64,000 nucleotides of DNA from Lichenibacterium ramalinae. GTDB taxonomy: Bacteria; Pseudomonadota; Alphaproteobacteria; Rhizobiales; Beijerinckiaceae. Position numbers and translations under genes: made by a program. Positions 51,605 to 60,366 of this stretch are shown here, in pieces. Within the stretch, counting starts at the first letter, position 1. Each line of letters opens with the position of its first letter. The stretch lies in assembly GCF_004137085.1 (NCBI RefSeq), contig NZ_QYBC01000002.1, positions 310,001 to 374,000 of the forward strand. The letters are read 5' to 3'. The notes under the pieces are model-generated. The model made no database searches. It saw only the letters and a program-made list of their open reading frames with translations, and was not told the DNA's origin.

Positions 51605-54031
51605 TCACGAGCAGGCGACGTCGAGCGCCGCCGCGCCCAGCATGAGGGCCACCTCCCCGTCCGCCACGGGGCGCCCGAAGAGGAAGCCCTGCCCCACCGT
51701 GCAGCCGAACTGCCGCAACTGCAGCACCTGCAGCGGCGTCTCGACGCCCTCGGCGATCGTTTCCATGCCGAGATCGCGGGCGAGGCGCGTCGCGGCCCTG
51801 ACGATGGCGAGGCAACCCTCGTCGTGGCCGAGGTCCTGCACGAAGGAGCGGTCGATCTTGATCTTGTTGAACGGGAAGGCCCGCAGGTAGCTCAGGGAGG
51901 CGAAGCCGGTGCCGAAATCGTCGAGCGCGATCTGGATGCCGGCGTCGCGGAAACGGTGCAGCACGGCGAGGTTAAGGTCGTTGTCGATCAGCCGCACCGA
52001 TTCGGTGATCTCGAGTTCCAGCCGCTCCGGGGCCAGGCCCGAGCCCTCGAGCGCCGCCGCGACGGCCTCGGGGAGGCCGGGCGTGATGAACTGCACCGGG
52101 GACAGGTTGACGGCGACCCGCACCGGCACGGGCCAGCGCGCCGCGGCCGCGCAGGCCTGCTCCAACACCCAGGCGCCGAGCCGCACGATCAGCCCCGTCT
52201 CCTCGGCGACCGGGATGAAGCAGCCGGGGTCGACGAGGCCCCGGGCGGGATGGTGCCAGCGCACCAGCGCCTCGAAGCCCGCGATGGACTCGGTCGCGAG
52301 GTCGACCTGCGGCTGGTAGTGGACCTCGAACTCGCCGCGGTCGAGGGCGCCGCGCAGGTCCTGCTCCAGGGCGCGGCGGCGGCGCACATCCTCGTCCATC
52401 CGCGCTTCGAAGACCTGGAAGGTGCCGCGGTGGACGCTCTTGGCGCGCTGCAGCGCCAGTTCGGCGTGCCGCAGCAGGCGGCCGGCGTCGCGGTCCGGGC
52501 CCGACAGGGCGATGCCGATGGTGGCGCCGACCAGCAGGTCCTGCCCCGCCACCACGAAGGGGTTCCGGAAGCCGTCGAGCAGGCGCCAGGCCATGCGCTC
52601 GATCTCGGCGGGGGGGCCCGCCGCCTGCGCCACCACGACGAACTCGTCGGCGGCGAGCCGCACCACCACGTCGCGCTCGCGCATCTCGGCGGCGAGCCGC
52701 TCGCCCACCGCCTTCAGCAGGGCGTCGCCGGTGGCGTGGCCCAGGGCGTCGTTGAAGACGCGGAAGTCGTCGAGGTCGATCAGCAGGAGCGCCACGCCCG
52801 CCTCCTCGCCGCCCCTCGCGTCGAGGGCGGCGAGCAGGAGGTCGGCGAAGGCGACGCGGTTCGGCAGGCCCGTGAGGTCGTCGAACCGCGCCGCGCGGTC
52901 GAGCCGGCGCTCCATCTCGCGCCGCTCGGTGATGTCGTCGGCGATGCCGAGCACGAAGCGCGGGGGTTCGCCGGGCCGGCCCGCGATCGGCACCTTCCGG
53001 GTTCGGATCAGGCGGGTCGTCCCGTCCTCGCCGGGGGCGGCGAACTCGTAGCTGCGCGGCCGGCCGTCGCGCATCACGTCGAGGTCCCGGTCGCGCAGGA
53101 AGGCGGCGAGATCCTCCGGGAACAGGTCGAAATCCGTCCGGCCCAGCACGGGCGTGCTCAGGCTCACGGCCTGCAGCTCGGCGGCCCGGTTGAACAGGAC
53201 GTAGCGCCCGTCCTCCTGCATGTCCTTGGCGAAGACGATGGACGGGATGGTCTGCACCACGCTGTCCAGGAAGGCGCGGGTCTGGTGGAGATCGTCGCGC
53301 CCCCGCTGCAGCTCGGTCATGTCGATCAGCGCCGTGACCACGGCGGGCCGGCCCTCGTGCCGGAACTCGGACGAATAGGGCAGGAGATCGAGGAAACCCC
53401 CATCGGCGCGCAGGCAGCGCCACGGCGCGGCGTCGGGCAGCGGAGCAGAACGCCCGTTGGCGCAAAGGTCGCCCACCGCCAGCGTGAGGAAGTGCGCGCG
53501 GCCGTAGCCGAAGAGGTTCAGCGCGGCATCGTTGGCGGCGACGAACCTGTGGCTGTCCCGGTCGCGCACCAGGATGGGCACGGGGTTCGACTCGAACAGC
53601 AGCCGGAACGAGGCTTCGCGCCGCTTCAGGTCCGTGATGTCGATGCGCAGGCCGAGCCTCATCCCGTGCCGGGTGCGCTTGTCCTCCACGCGGATCCAGC
53701 GCCCGTCCGCCAACCGGTGCTCGAAGGCGCAGGCCGGCAGGCTCTGCTGGCGCAGCCGCTCCGCCACCCATTCCTCCTCGCACCCGATGGCGTCCGGCAC
53801 CCGGCCGCTCGCCGCGATGTGCCGGAACACGGTCTCGACCGCCAGTCCGACGCGCAGGAAGTGCGGCGGATGGGCGTAGATGTCGGCATACCGGCCGTTC
53901 CAGCACAGGAGGCGGCCGCCGGCGTCGGAGATCACGATGCCCTCCGGCAACGCCTCGAACGCTTCCCCGAGCAGGGCCTCGGCCCCGGTGCCGGCCTGGT
54001 GCCGATCGTTCACCCGATCACCCCGCGACAT
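51605..54031 (-). CDS. PAS/GGDEF/EAL protein, probable c-di-GMP phosphodiesterase
   Basis: The 808-residue cytoplasmic protein has three PAS domains (about 12-115, 130-245, 255-370; the third starts QTIPSIVFAKDMQEDGRYVLFN). A GGDEF domain (about 390-545) has the signature changed to AADEF in VVRLAADEFVVVA, so cyclase activity is doubtful. The EAL domain (about 560-805) has intact blocks: GFEALVRWHHP, VAVNLSPVQF, LELEITES, ALDDFGTGFASLSYL, KIKIDRSFV and IAEGVET. It most likely degrades c-di-GMP under PAS control. ATG 54029-54031 (MSRGDRVNDRHQ) is chosen; GTG 54013 is an alternative. There is no membrane anchor. Confidence 0.9.
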   Translation of the reverse strand: MSRGDRVNDRHQAGTGAEALLGEAFEALPEGIVISDAGGRLLCWNGRYADIYAHPPHFLRVGLAVETVFRHIAASGRVPDAIGCEEEWVAERLRQQSLPACAFEHRLADGRWIRVEDKRTRHGMRLGLRIDITDLKRREASFRLLFESNPVPILVRDRDSHRFVAANDAALNLFGYGRAHFLTLAVGDLCANGRSAPLPDAAPWRCLRADGGFLDLLPYSSEFRHEGRPAVVTALIDMTELQRGRDDLHQTRAFLDSVVQTIPSIVFAKDMQEDGRYVLFNRAAELQAVSLSTPVLGRTDFDLFPEDLAAFLRDRDLDVMRDGRPRSYEFAAPGEDGTTRLIRTRKVPIAGRPGEPPRFVLGIADDITERREMERRLDRAARFDDLTGLPNRVAFADLLLAALDARGGEEAGVALLLIDLDDFRVFNDALGHATGDALLKAVGERLAAEMRERDVVVRLAADEFVVVAQAAGPPAEIERMAWRLLDGFRNPFVVAGQDLLVGATIGIALSGPDRDAGRLLRHAELALQRAKSVHRGTFQVFEARMDEDVRRRRALEQDLRGALDRGEFEVHYQPQVDLATESIAGFEALVRWHHPARGLVDPGCFIPVAEETGLIVRLGAWVLEQACAAAARWPVPVRVAVNLSPVQFITPGLPEAVAAALEGSGLAPERLELEITESVRLIDNDLNLAVLHRFRDAGIQIALDDFGTGFASLSYLRAFPFNKIKIDRSFVQDLGHDEGCLAIVRAATRLARDLGMETIAEGVETPLQVLQLRQFGCTVGQGFLFGRPVADGEVALMLGAAALDVACS

Positions 54032-54397
54032 GGATGTCCCCATCCGCCCGCACCTCGTGCCGTCCGGTCCGCCCGGGAGCAGCATCGGCTCGGAATCGCC
54101 TCGGCGACTCCCAAGCCGATGAAACTGCTCTCGATCCGAACCCGGAGCCCAGTCGCCCAACGCGAAAGCCTTCCTGAGGTTAGGGCCTCGAGGACTTGCG
54201 GAAAGGTTGCCTGCCGCAGGGGCGGGACGGACCGCGCGGCGGCCCGACATGACGCAAAGGAAAGCATGCGCCCGAGGGCGCTCGCCGGCACGCCGGCCCT
54301 GCACCCAGGCACGCGCCACGCCGTTCAAGACGGCCCGGGCAAAAGGCCCGCCGCACCGCGGATCCTTTCGTCCGGCAGGGTGAACGAAGCCTTGCAC
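54032..54397. other. Intergenic region upstream of the GGDEF/EAL gene
   Basis: Between the GGDEF/EAL start and the bestrophin terminator lie about 365 bases without a credible gene. Frames that stay open here are Arg/Pro/Gly-rich and lack start signals or homology. It presumably holds the promoter of the minus-strand GGDEF/EAL gene; no clear -35/-10 pair or dyad was found. Confidence 0.5.
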
Positions 54398-54421
54398 GGG
54401 GACGGTGCCGAGCCCGTCCCC
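54398..54421 (-). terminator. Hairpin just after the bestrophin gene
   Basis: GGGGACGG and CCGTCCCC form a perfect 8-bp stem with an 8-base loop (54398-54405 and 54414-54421), 8 bases beyond the bestrophin stop on the minus strand. A T-run is lacking, so termination may need Rho. Confidence 0.45.
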
Positions 54422-54428
54422 GGGCAGG

Positions 54429-55325
54429 TCAGCGCAGGATGCCCCGCACGGGATGGAGCGGCGGCGGCACGTCCCGGTCTCCGACCGCCTGCCGCAGGTC
54501 GATCTCGACGGTCCGGGTGATGGCGCTCATCGGCACGTCGTAGACCGAGCGCATGAACGGGTCCTCGAGGTGCCGACCGGACTCGTCCAGCGCCAGGAAC
54601 ACGAAGCCGATCACGGCCGAGCCCAGCGGGGTCAGCAGGTTGAGGTCCGGCACGATGCCGAAGGGCAGCATCAGGCAGTAGGCGGTGACGAAGACGCGCG
54701 AGAAGGCCGCGTATTGCTGCGGCATGGGGGTGTTGCGGATGCGTTCGAGCCCGCCCTGGGAATCGGTCAGCGCCGTCAGCGTGGTGTTGAGGGACGAGGC
54801 TTCGATGCTGTCGAGCCAGCCCTCCCGCCGCGCCGCCAGGAGCAGCTCCGCCATCTCGCGCTGGATGGCGAAGGGCGGGTTCGCCGCCTGGGTCACCCGC
54901 GCCAGGGCCTGGTGCGACAGGAAGGGCGCGATGTCGTGGGTCGGGTCCTCGCGGCGCATGAAGCAGCGCAGCGCGTGGGCCCAGGCGATCTGGTGGTGCA
55001 CCAGGTGGTAGCGCGTCTTTTCGGCCTCGGGGGGCACCACCAGCAGCGTCAGGCCGCGGGCGAAGGAGCGCGAATTGTTGAGCACCGACCCCCACAGCGT
55101 GCGGGCTTCCCACCAGCGCGCATAGGCGGTGTTGTTGCGCACGCCGAGGAAGACGGCGAGGCCGGTGCCGAGCAGGGGCAGCGGCAGGCCGGCCGGGACG
55201 ATCCAGGTCCAGTTCAGCCCCACATAGGCGATGGTCACCAGCGTATCGAGCAGGAACAGCCCGACGAGCGGCCGCCAGACTTCGCGGAGCGTGTCGGTGA
55301 TGCGGAACCGGTCGACGACGACCAT
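54429..55325 (-). CDS. Bestrophin-family (UPF0187) anion channel
   Basis: The 298-residue membrane protein has four main helices (about 20-42, 45-65, 210-235, 240-262) and the family segments FLGVRNNTAYARWWEARTLWG (about 62-82), AWAHALRCFMRREDP and ESGRHLEDPFMRSVYDVPM near the C-terminus, which match the bacterial bestrophin/YneE group. Bestrophins conduct anions including chloride and bicarbonate, and some bacterial ones conduct cations. Its ATG (55325) overlaps the TGA of beta-carbonic anhydrase, so the two are translated together; this favours bicarbonate as the relevant ion, which is inference. Confidence 0.88.
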   Translation of the reverse strand: MVVVDRFRITDTLREVWRPLVGLFLLDTLVTIAYVGLNWTWIVPAGLPLPLLGTGLAVFLGVRNNTAYARWWEARTLWGSVLNNSRSFARGLTLLVVPPEAEKTRYHLVHHQIAWAHALRCFMRREDPTHDIAPFLSHQALARVTQAANPPFAIQREMAELLLAARREGWLDSIEASSLNTTLTALTDSQGGLERIRNTPMPQQYAAFSRVFVTAYCLMLPFGIVPDLNLLTPLGSAVIGFVFLALDESGRHLEDPFMRSVYDVPMSAITRTVEIDLRQAVGDRDVPPPLHPVRGILR

Positions 55326-56023
55326 CAGGCGTTCGCCTTGCGCTTCAGGCCCTGGCTTTCCTCGAAGGGGACCATCCGGCCCTGGGCGGCGTCGTGCAGG
55401 CTGATCGAGCCCGTCTCGATGTCGTAGACCCAGCCGTGGAGTTCGACCCTGCCGCTCGCGATGCCGGCCGCGACCGCCGGATGGGTGCTGAGGTGCTGGA
55501 GCTGGGTGACGACGTTCTGCTCCACCAGCGCCTGGATCTTGTCGTCGCCCTCGAGCTCGGGATGCAGCACCTCGACGACGCTGCGCGCCGCGTGGGCGTT
55601 GCGCAGCCAGGACCGCACCGTGGGCATGTTGTCGAGCTTGGCGGGGTCGCGGATCAGGCCCGCCATGGCGCCGCAGTTGGAATGGCCGCAGACCACGATG
55701 TCGGTGACGCCGAGCGCCACCACGGCATATTCCACGACCGCCGACACGCCCCCCATCATCTCCCCGTAGGCCGGGACGATGTTGCCGATGTTGCGGCACA
55801 CGAAGAGGTCGCCCGGCTCCGTCTGGGTGATCATCTCGGGCACGACGCGGCTGTCCGCGCAGGTGATGAACAGGATGCGGGGGTTCTGCCCCTTGGCGAG
55901 TTCCTCGAACCGCTCGCGGCGCTCGGGGAAGACGTTGTCGCGGAACTCGCGCACGCCGTCGAACAGACGCTCGACGGGGTCCTCGGCGACGGCCGGCGAG
56001 GGAACGGGCTGGGATTCGGACAT
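55325..56023 (-). CDS. Beta-class carbonic anhydrase
   Basis: The 232-residue zinc enzyme interconverts CO2 and bicarbonate. The zinc ligands are seen in FITCADSRVVPEM (C-x-D-x-R) and VVCGHSNCGAMAGL (H-x2-C); the dyad Asp-Arg is complete. RNIGNIVPAYGEMMGGVSAVVEYAV is the conserved substrate-pocket segment. Length fits the family (about 210-230) plus a short tail. No signal peptide, so it is cytoplasmic. First gene of a two-gene operon with bestrophin. A GCTGCACTGC element lies about 60 bases upstream of the ATG. Confidence 0.95.
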   Translation of the reverse strand: MSESQPVPSPAVAEDPVERLFDGVREFRDNVFPERRERFEELAKGQNPRILFITCADSRVVPEMITQTEPGDLFVCRNIGNIVPAYGEMMGGVSAVVEYAVVALGVTDIVVCGHSNCGAMAGLIRDPAKLDNMPTVRSWLRNAHAARSVVEVLHPELEGDDKIQALVEQNVVTQLQHLSTHPAVAAGIASGRVELHGWVYDIETGSISLHDAAQGRMVPFEESQGLKRKANA

Positions 56024-56374
56024 GGAAAGCCTCCGGGACGAAACGGGCAGGACCGCTGCGGGGGTCGAGGCCAGGATCCGCGCTGCACTGCGACATGGCA
56101 ATGCGGAAACGACGCGCCGGGTTCTGGCCCGGAACCGGCCGCACCGGGCCGGCACCTCCGGTCCGACCGGGATCCCGTTGACGCCGCGACGGTTTCCCGC
56201 CCGCCCGGCGGGCCCATGAAGTTTTGTCCACCTCCGGCCCGGCGGCGGCGGGCCGCCGCGATGCCGCAGCGGGGCCGCTATCGCCCAGGCGCGGGCGAAC
56301 ACCCATTTGAGGGGACAGAGGCCGGTGGAACGCCACCGGTCCCAGCAGGGACGGCTTCAGGTTTGACCGAGACG
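56024..56374. other. Divergent intergenic region between carbonic anhydrase and the amidotransferase gene
   Basis: The 351 bases separate two divergent genes and should carry both promoters. They contain the PhaR-like half site at 56082-56094 and a GCCGGTGG...CCACCGG dyad (GGTGGAACGCCACC, around 56322-56335) near the amidotransferase start. No small gene with a credible start was found. Confidence 0.5.
56082..56094 (+). promoter_or_regulatory. GCTGCACTGCGAC element (PhaR-like half site)
   Basis: These 13 bases are identical to the minus-strand sequence of the right arm at 3705-3717 (GTCGCAGTGCAGC reversed). It lies 59 bases upstream of the carbonic anhydrase start codon. Only one half is well conserved here, so binding is speculative. 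Confidence 0.35.
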
Positions 56375-57226
56375 ATGAGGCTGCTGATCGCCGAAAGCGA
56401 ACCGCCGGAGGCGCGCGACGCCCGGCGGGCAGCGACGGGCAAGAGCAGCGGCGAAACCTATGTGGCGGCGCTGCGGACGCTCGTGCCCGACGCCAGCTTC
56501 GACCTGCACCAGCCGGCCGAACCGGGCGGCCTGCCGGCGGCGCTGGCCGACTACGACGGCGTGTTCCTGTCGGGCTCGCCCCTGCACGTCTACCACGACG
56601 ACCACGCCGTCCGGGCCAATGTCGAGTTCATGCGGGCGGTCTTCGCCGCCGGGGTGCCGAGCTTCGGCTCCTGCGCGGGGCTGCACCTCGCCGTGGCGGC
56701 GGCAGGCGGGTCGGTGCGGCGCAACCCGGACGGCCACGAGGTGGGGTTGGCGCGCCGCATCGTGCCCACGGCCGAAGGCGCGCGCCATCCGCTGCTGGCC
56801 GGCCGACCCGCCGCCTTCGATGCCCCGGCCGTGCACGGCGACGAGGTCGAGACCCTGCCCCCCGGCGGGGCGCTGCTGCTCGCCGGCAATGCCGTCTCCC
56901 CGGTGCAGGCCGCCGAGATCCGGCACGGCGCCGGCGTCTTCTGGGGCGTGCAATACCACCCCGAACTGCCGCTCGAGGAACTCGCCCAGGCCATCCGCCG
57001 CCAGGCGGGGGAGCTCGTGGAGCGCGGCCTCGCCCGGGACGAGGGATCCGTCGAGGACCAGGCCGCGCTGTTCGAGGGCCTCGGCCGCGAGCCCGACAGG
57101 CTGGACCTCGCCTGGCGTCTCGGCGTCGACCGCGAGATCACCGAGCAGGCGCGGCGTCAGCGCGAACTCGCCAACGTGCTGGCATCGCTCGTCAGGCCCA
57201 CGCAGTCGCGGCGGGGCCGGGCCTGA
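56375..57226 (+). CDS. Class I glutamine amidotransferase (GMP-synthase-like), stand-alone
   Basis: The 283-residue protein has a type 1 GATase domain (about 1-215): FLSGSPLHVYHDDH, the nucleophile elbow in VPSFGSCAGLHLAVAAAGG (Cys), and the His-Glu pair in GVQYHPELPLEELA. The C-terminal part (about 215-283) is helical and charged. The triad is complete, so glutamine hydrolysis is expected. Known relatives are annotated as GMP synthase-like amidotransferases and include gamma-glutamyl hydrolase-type enzymes; the acceptor domain is missing. ATG 56375 gives MRLLIAESEPPEARD; TTG 56363 would add four residues. Operon partners are not evident. Confidence 0.86.
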   Translation: MRLLIAESEPPEARDARRAATGKSSGETYVAALRTLVPDASFDLHQPAEPGGLPAALADYDGVFLSGSPLHVYHDDHAVRANVEFMRAVFAAGVPSFGSCAGLHLAVAAAGGSVRRNPDGHEVGLARRIVPTAEGARHPLLAGRPAAFDAPAVHGDEVETLPPGGALLLAGNAVSPVQAAEIRHGAGVFWGVQYHPELPLEELAQAIRRQAGELVERGLARDEGSVEDQAALFEGLGREPDRLDLAWRLGVDREITEQARRQRELANVLASLVRPTQSRRGRA

Positions 57227-57321
57227 AAAACGTGGGATAAAGTCCCACATTCTGCGCCCCGTTCCACGTTTCGGCCGTGTTTCCCCACGACACCCGGCCG
57301 GGAACGGACGGGACGGGACCT

Positions 57322-59628
57322 ATGGCGACGGGCATGAGGGACTTCGGAGCCGCGCTGTTGCTCGCCGCGGTGGCAACGGTCTTCGTGTTCCATGCCGGTC
57401 TGCCCGCCCTCCCCCGCGACGGCCTCGACCCGTCCTGGGTCGCCGTGATGGGCGAAGCCGCCGACCGGCCCGCGCGCTGGGGCGTCGACACCGCCTTCAC
57501 CTACGGCCCGGCCTCGCCCGTCGTGTCGGGCTACGCCAACAACGCCTACCTCGGCCGGACGCTGCCCCTGCAGGTCGGCTTCGCGGCGCTGTTCGGCACC
57601 TGCGCGGCCCTGGTGCTGGCGGGAGGGTCGGGCCGCCGCGCCCTGGCCGGAACGCTCGCCTGCGGCGTCGTGCTGGCGGCGGCCCGCGGCATGCCGGACG
57701 CACTCTTCCTCGCCCTGCCGATGCCGGTGCTGCTCCTGGCGCTGCGGGACGCGCCGCGGCGCGGCACCGTCGCGGCGACGCTGGCCGGGGCCTTCGGCCT
57801 GGGGCTGTCCGGCATGGTCAAGATGAGCTTTCCGCTCGCGGCCCTGCCGCTGCTGGCGCTGGCCGACGCCGCGGTCCTGCGCCGCCGGCGGCCGCCGCTC
57901 CTGCTGGGCAGCTTCGCGCTGGGCGTCGTGGCGGGGGCGTTGCTCTACGGGCAGCGCCTGTCCGACCTGCCCGCCTACATCGCCCTGCAGGGCGAGGAGG
58001 TGGTGGGCTATGCCGCCGCCATGGCGATCGACGGGCCCGATTGGGACCTCGTTCCCTTCCTGGTCTTGGCGCCCGCCCTGGTGGTGGCCCTGGCCGTCGC
58101 CGGGCGCGGGCCGGGGCGACGCGCGGCGGCCCTCGGCCTCGCCGTCGCGCTGCTGGTGCTGTTCAAGGCCGGGTTCATCCGCCACGACCTCCATTCCGCC
58201 ATCGCCTGGACGGGCTCGTGCCTGCTCGGCACGCTCGTCGCCTGGGCGCGCCTGCCCCGCCGCGGCGCGGTCGCCGTCACGGCCGCCGCCCTGGCCGTGG
58301 TGCTGGTCTACCTGCCGGTCATGACGGTGCGGCAGAGCGTGCGCCAGGGCCGCGCCGCCGCCCTGGCGAACCTCTACGGCACCTGGCTGGTGGCGGACCC
58401 GGCCCGCACGCTGGCGTCGGAGGCGGAACTGCTGCTGCGTCCCGCGGCCTTCCGGGAGCGCCTCGCCCGCGACAAGGCCGCGGCCTGGGCGGGGATCGCC
58501 GCCGCCGGGCCGCTCGACGCCCTGCCCGGCCCCGTCGACATCATCCCGTCGCTGCAGACCCGGGTGCTGGCGGCGGGGCTCGACTACCGGGGGCGGCCGA
58601 GCTTCCAGGAATACTCCACCTACACGGCGGGCCTCGCCGCCGCCAACCGGGCCTTCCTGGAGGGCGACCGCGCCCCGCGGTGGGTGCTGTTCGGGCCCGA
58701 ACTGCCGCTCGGCGTCATGGCGCTCGACAACCGCTTTCCGGCCTTCGCCGAGGGCACGCTGTGGCGCGACCTGCTCGGCCGCTACCGCCCGGTCCGCCGC
58801 ATCGGCGCGCTGGTGGCGCTGGAGCGCCGCGCCGTGCCGGTCCCGGTGCCGGAAGGGCCGGCACGGGACGGCGTCGCGGCTTTCGGCGCCTTCGTCCCGG
58901 TGCCGGAAGACGGGCCGCTCTGGGCGACGCTCGACGTCCGCCTCAACCTCGCCGGCCGGGTCCTGTCGGCCCTGTTCCGGCCGCCGCTGCTCACCCTGGC
59001 GGTGCGGCTCGGCGACGGCGGCGAGCGGCGTTTCCGGCTCGTGCCGGCCCTCGCCGCCGGCGGCTTCCTGCTGACGCCGCTCGTCGACAACGCTTCGGAC
59101 TACGAAGCCCTGGCGGCGGGCGAGGCCGCCGGAGCGGGCCGGCGCGTCACCGCCGTGGCGGTGGAGGCGTCCAGCGCCGGGCGCTGGTTCTTCGCCGCCG
59201 ACATCCGCCTGACGCTGCGCGCCCTCGACCTGTCGGGCCTCGCCGCGGCGCCATCCGGCGCGCCGGCGCCCGCCGGCACGCCCGCGTCCCTGCCGCCGGT
59301 GCTGAGCCTGCCGCTCCGGGCCTGGCCGGTCGCGGGCGGACGGCGGCACGTGGTGCTGCGCTTCGGGCTCGGCGACGCGGCGCCGGCCGGGCCGGTCTGC
59401 TTCGCCGCCATGGCGGCGGACGGCCGCCGGGAGGACCTGCTGCGGCGCTGCCTCGACGCCGCCGACGGGCGGCGCGGGCCCGAGACAGCGGCGCTCGACC
59501 TCCCCGACGCCGTCACCGAGCTCGCCCTCGAAACGCACTGCGCGGCGGGCCGGTCCTGCGGCGGCGCCTGGGGCTGGACGGCACCGGACGGGAGCGCCGC
59601 CTCCGTCCCGCCCGGAGCGCTGCCGTGA
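57322..59628 (+). CDS. Large polytopic membrane protein of unknown function
   Basis: The 768-residue protein has about ten to eleven transmembrane helices in residues 8-345. A soluble region follows (about 370-768), with mixed alpha/beta composition and likely beta-sandwich segments near 510-600 (LWATLDVRLNLAGRVLSALFRPPLL) and 620-760. The early loop GLDPSWVAVMGEAADRPARWGVDTAFTYGPASPVVSGY resembles the first luminal loop of GT-C type glycosyltransferases, which usually carries D/E residues, but no definite family is recognised. YRPVRRIGALVALERR near residue 500 resembles the ends of GT39-like proteins. ATG 57322 follows GGGACC weakly. It may modify an exported glycan. Monocistronic. Confidence 0.75.
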   Translation: MATGMRDFGAALLLAAVATVFVFHAGLPALPRDGLDPSWVAVMGEAADRPARWGVDTAFTYGPASPVVSGYANNAYLGRTLPLQVGFAALFGTCAALVLAGGSGRRALAGTLACGVVLAAARGMPDALFLALPMPVLLLALRDAPRRGTVAATLAGAFGLGLSGMVKMSFPLAALPLLALADAAVLRRRRPPLLLGSFALGVVAGALLYGQRLSDLPAYIALQGEEVVGYAAAMAIDGPDWDLVPFLVLAPALVVALAVAGRGPGRRAAALGLAVALLVLFKAGFIRHDLHSAIAWTGSCLLGTLVAWARLPRRGAVAVTAAALAVVLVYLPVMTVRQSVRQGRAAALANLYGTWLVADPARTLASEAELLLRPAAFRERLARDKAAAWAGIAAAGPLDALPGPVDIIPSLQTRVLAAGLDYRGRPSFQEYSTYTAGLAAANRAFLEGDRAPRWVLFGPELPLGVMALDNRFPAFAEGTLWRDLLGRYRPVRRIGALVALERRAVPVPVPEGPARDGVAAFGAFVPVPEDGPLWATLDVRLNLAGRVLSALFRPPLLTLAVRLGDGGERRFRLVPALAAGGFLLTPLVDNASDYEALAAGEAAGAGRRVTAVAVEASSAGRWFFAADIRLTLRALDLSGLAAAPSGAPAPAGTPASLPPVLSLPLRAWPVAGGRRHVVLRFGLGDAAPAGPVCFAAMAADGRREDLLRRCLDAADGRRGPETAALDLPDAVTELALETHCAAGRSCGGAWGWTAPDGSAASVPPGALP

Positions 59629-59709
59629 TGCGGCCCCCCGGGGGAGCCGCGGTTTCGCCGGAATCGCTGCGGATAAGCGGGGAGCCCCCACCAAACCGAT
59701 CGCCGCCCC

Positions 59710-60366
59710 ATGCCCGACCCCCGCACCCGGTTGTTCCTCGTCACCGCGCCCGTCGCCTCGGCCGCCGAGGCCCGGCCGGCGATCGCGGCGGCGCTGGCCG
59801 GCGGCGACGTCGCCTGCCTGCTGCTGCGCCTCGCGCCCGCGGCCGAGCGCGACCGCAAGGACGCCGTGAAGGGCCTCGCCGCCGCCGTGCAGGACGCCGG
59901 CACGGCGCTGCTGCTCGAGGACCCGCGCCTCGTGGCCCACACGGGCGCCGACGGCGTCCACGCGGCCGGGGCCGACGAGCCTTTCGCGGCAGCGCTCGAC
60001 GCCATGAAGCCCGACCGCATCGTCGGCGTCGGGACGCTCGCCTCGCGCGACGACGCCATGCGGGCCGGCGAGGCGGGGGCCGACTACCTGATGTTCGGCG
60101 ACGCGGGTTTCGCCGCGGACGGACCCTCCGTCGAGGAGGTCGCCGACGCCGCCGGCTGGTGGGCGGGGATCTTCAACGTGCCCTGCGTGGCCTTCGCCCG
60201 CGCGCTCGCCGACGTCGAGATGCTGGCCCTCACCGGCGCGGAGTTCGTGGCGCTCGGCGACGCCGTCTGGGACGACCCCCGCGGGCCCGGGGCCGCCGTG
60301 GCCGAGGCCGAAGCCGCCCTCGCCCGCGCCGAAGCCCTGCTCGCCGCGGAGGAGGCCGAAGCGTGA
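59710..60366 (+). CDS. ThiE-like (thiamine-phosphate-synthase superfamily) TIM-barrel protein
   Basis: The 218-residue protein has the ThiE/TenI barrel outline: RLFLVTAP at the first strand, LLLEDPRLVAHTGADGVHAAG (compare ND-x-x-LA-x-x-x-GADGVHLG in ThiE) and VGTLASRDDAMRAGEAGADYLMFGDAGF (about 107-135). The phosphate-binding T-x-T-K loop after that strand, needed for the HMP-PP substrate, is not present (GFAADGPSVEE). It is therefore doubtful as a real thiamine phosphate synthase. It heads a coupled set with the SEL1 and GNAT genes: its TGA overlaps the GTG of the next gene. This run before suhB and a MotA-like gene is conserved in Hyphomicrobiales. Confidence 0.8.
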   Translation: MPDPRTRLFLVTAPVASAAEARPAIAAALAGGDVACLLLRLAPAAERDRKDAVKGLAAAVQDAGTALLLEDPRLVAHTGADGVHAAGADEPFAAALDAMKPDRIVGVGTLASRDDAMRAGEAGADYLMFGDAGFAADGPSVEEVADAAGWWAGIFNVPCVAFARALADVEMLALTGAEFVALGDAVWDDPRGPGAAVAEAEAALARAEALLAAEEAEA

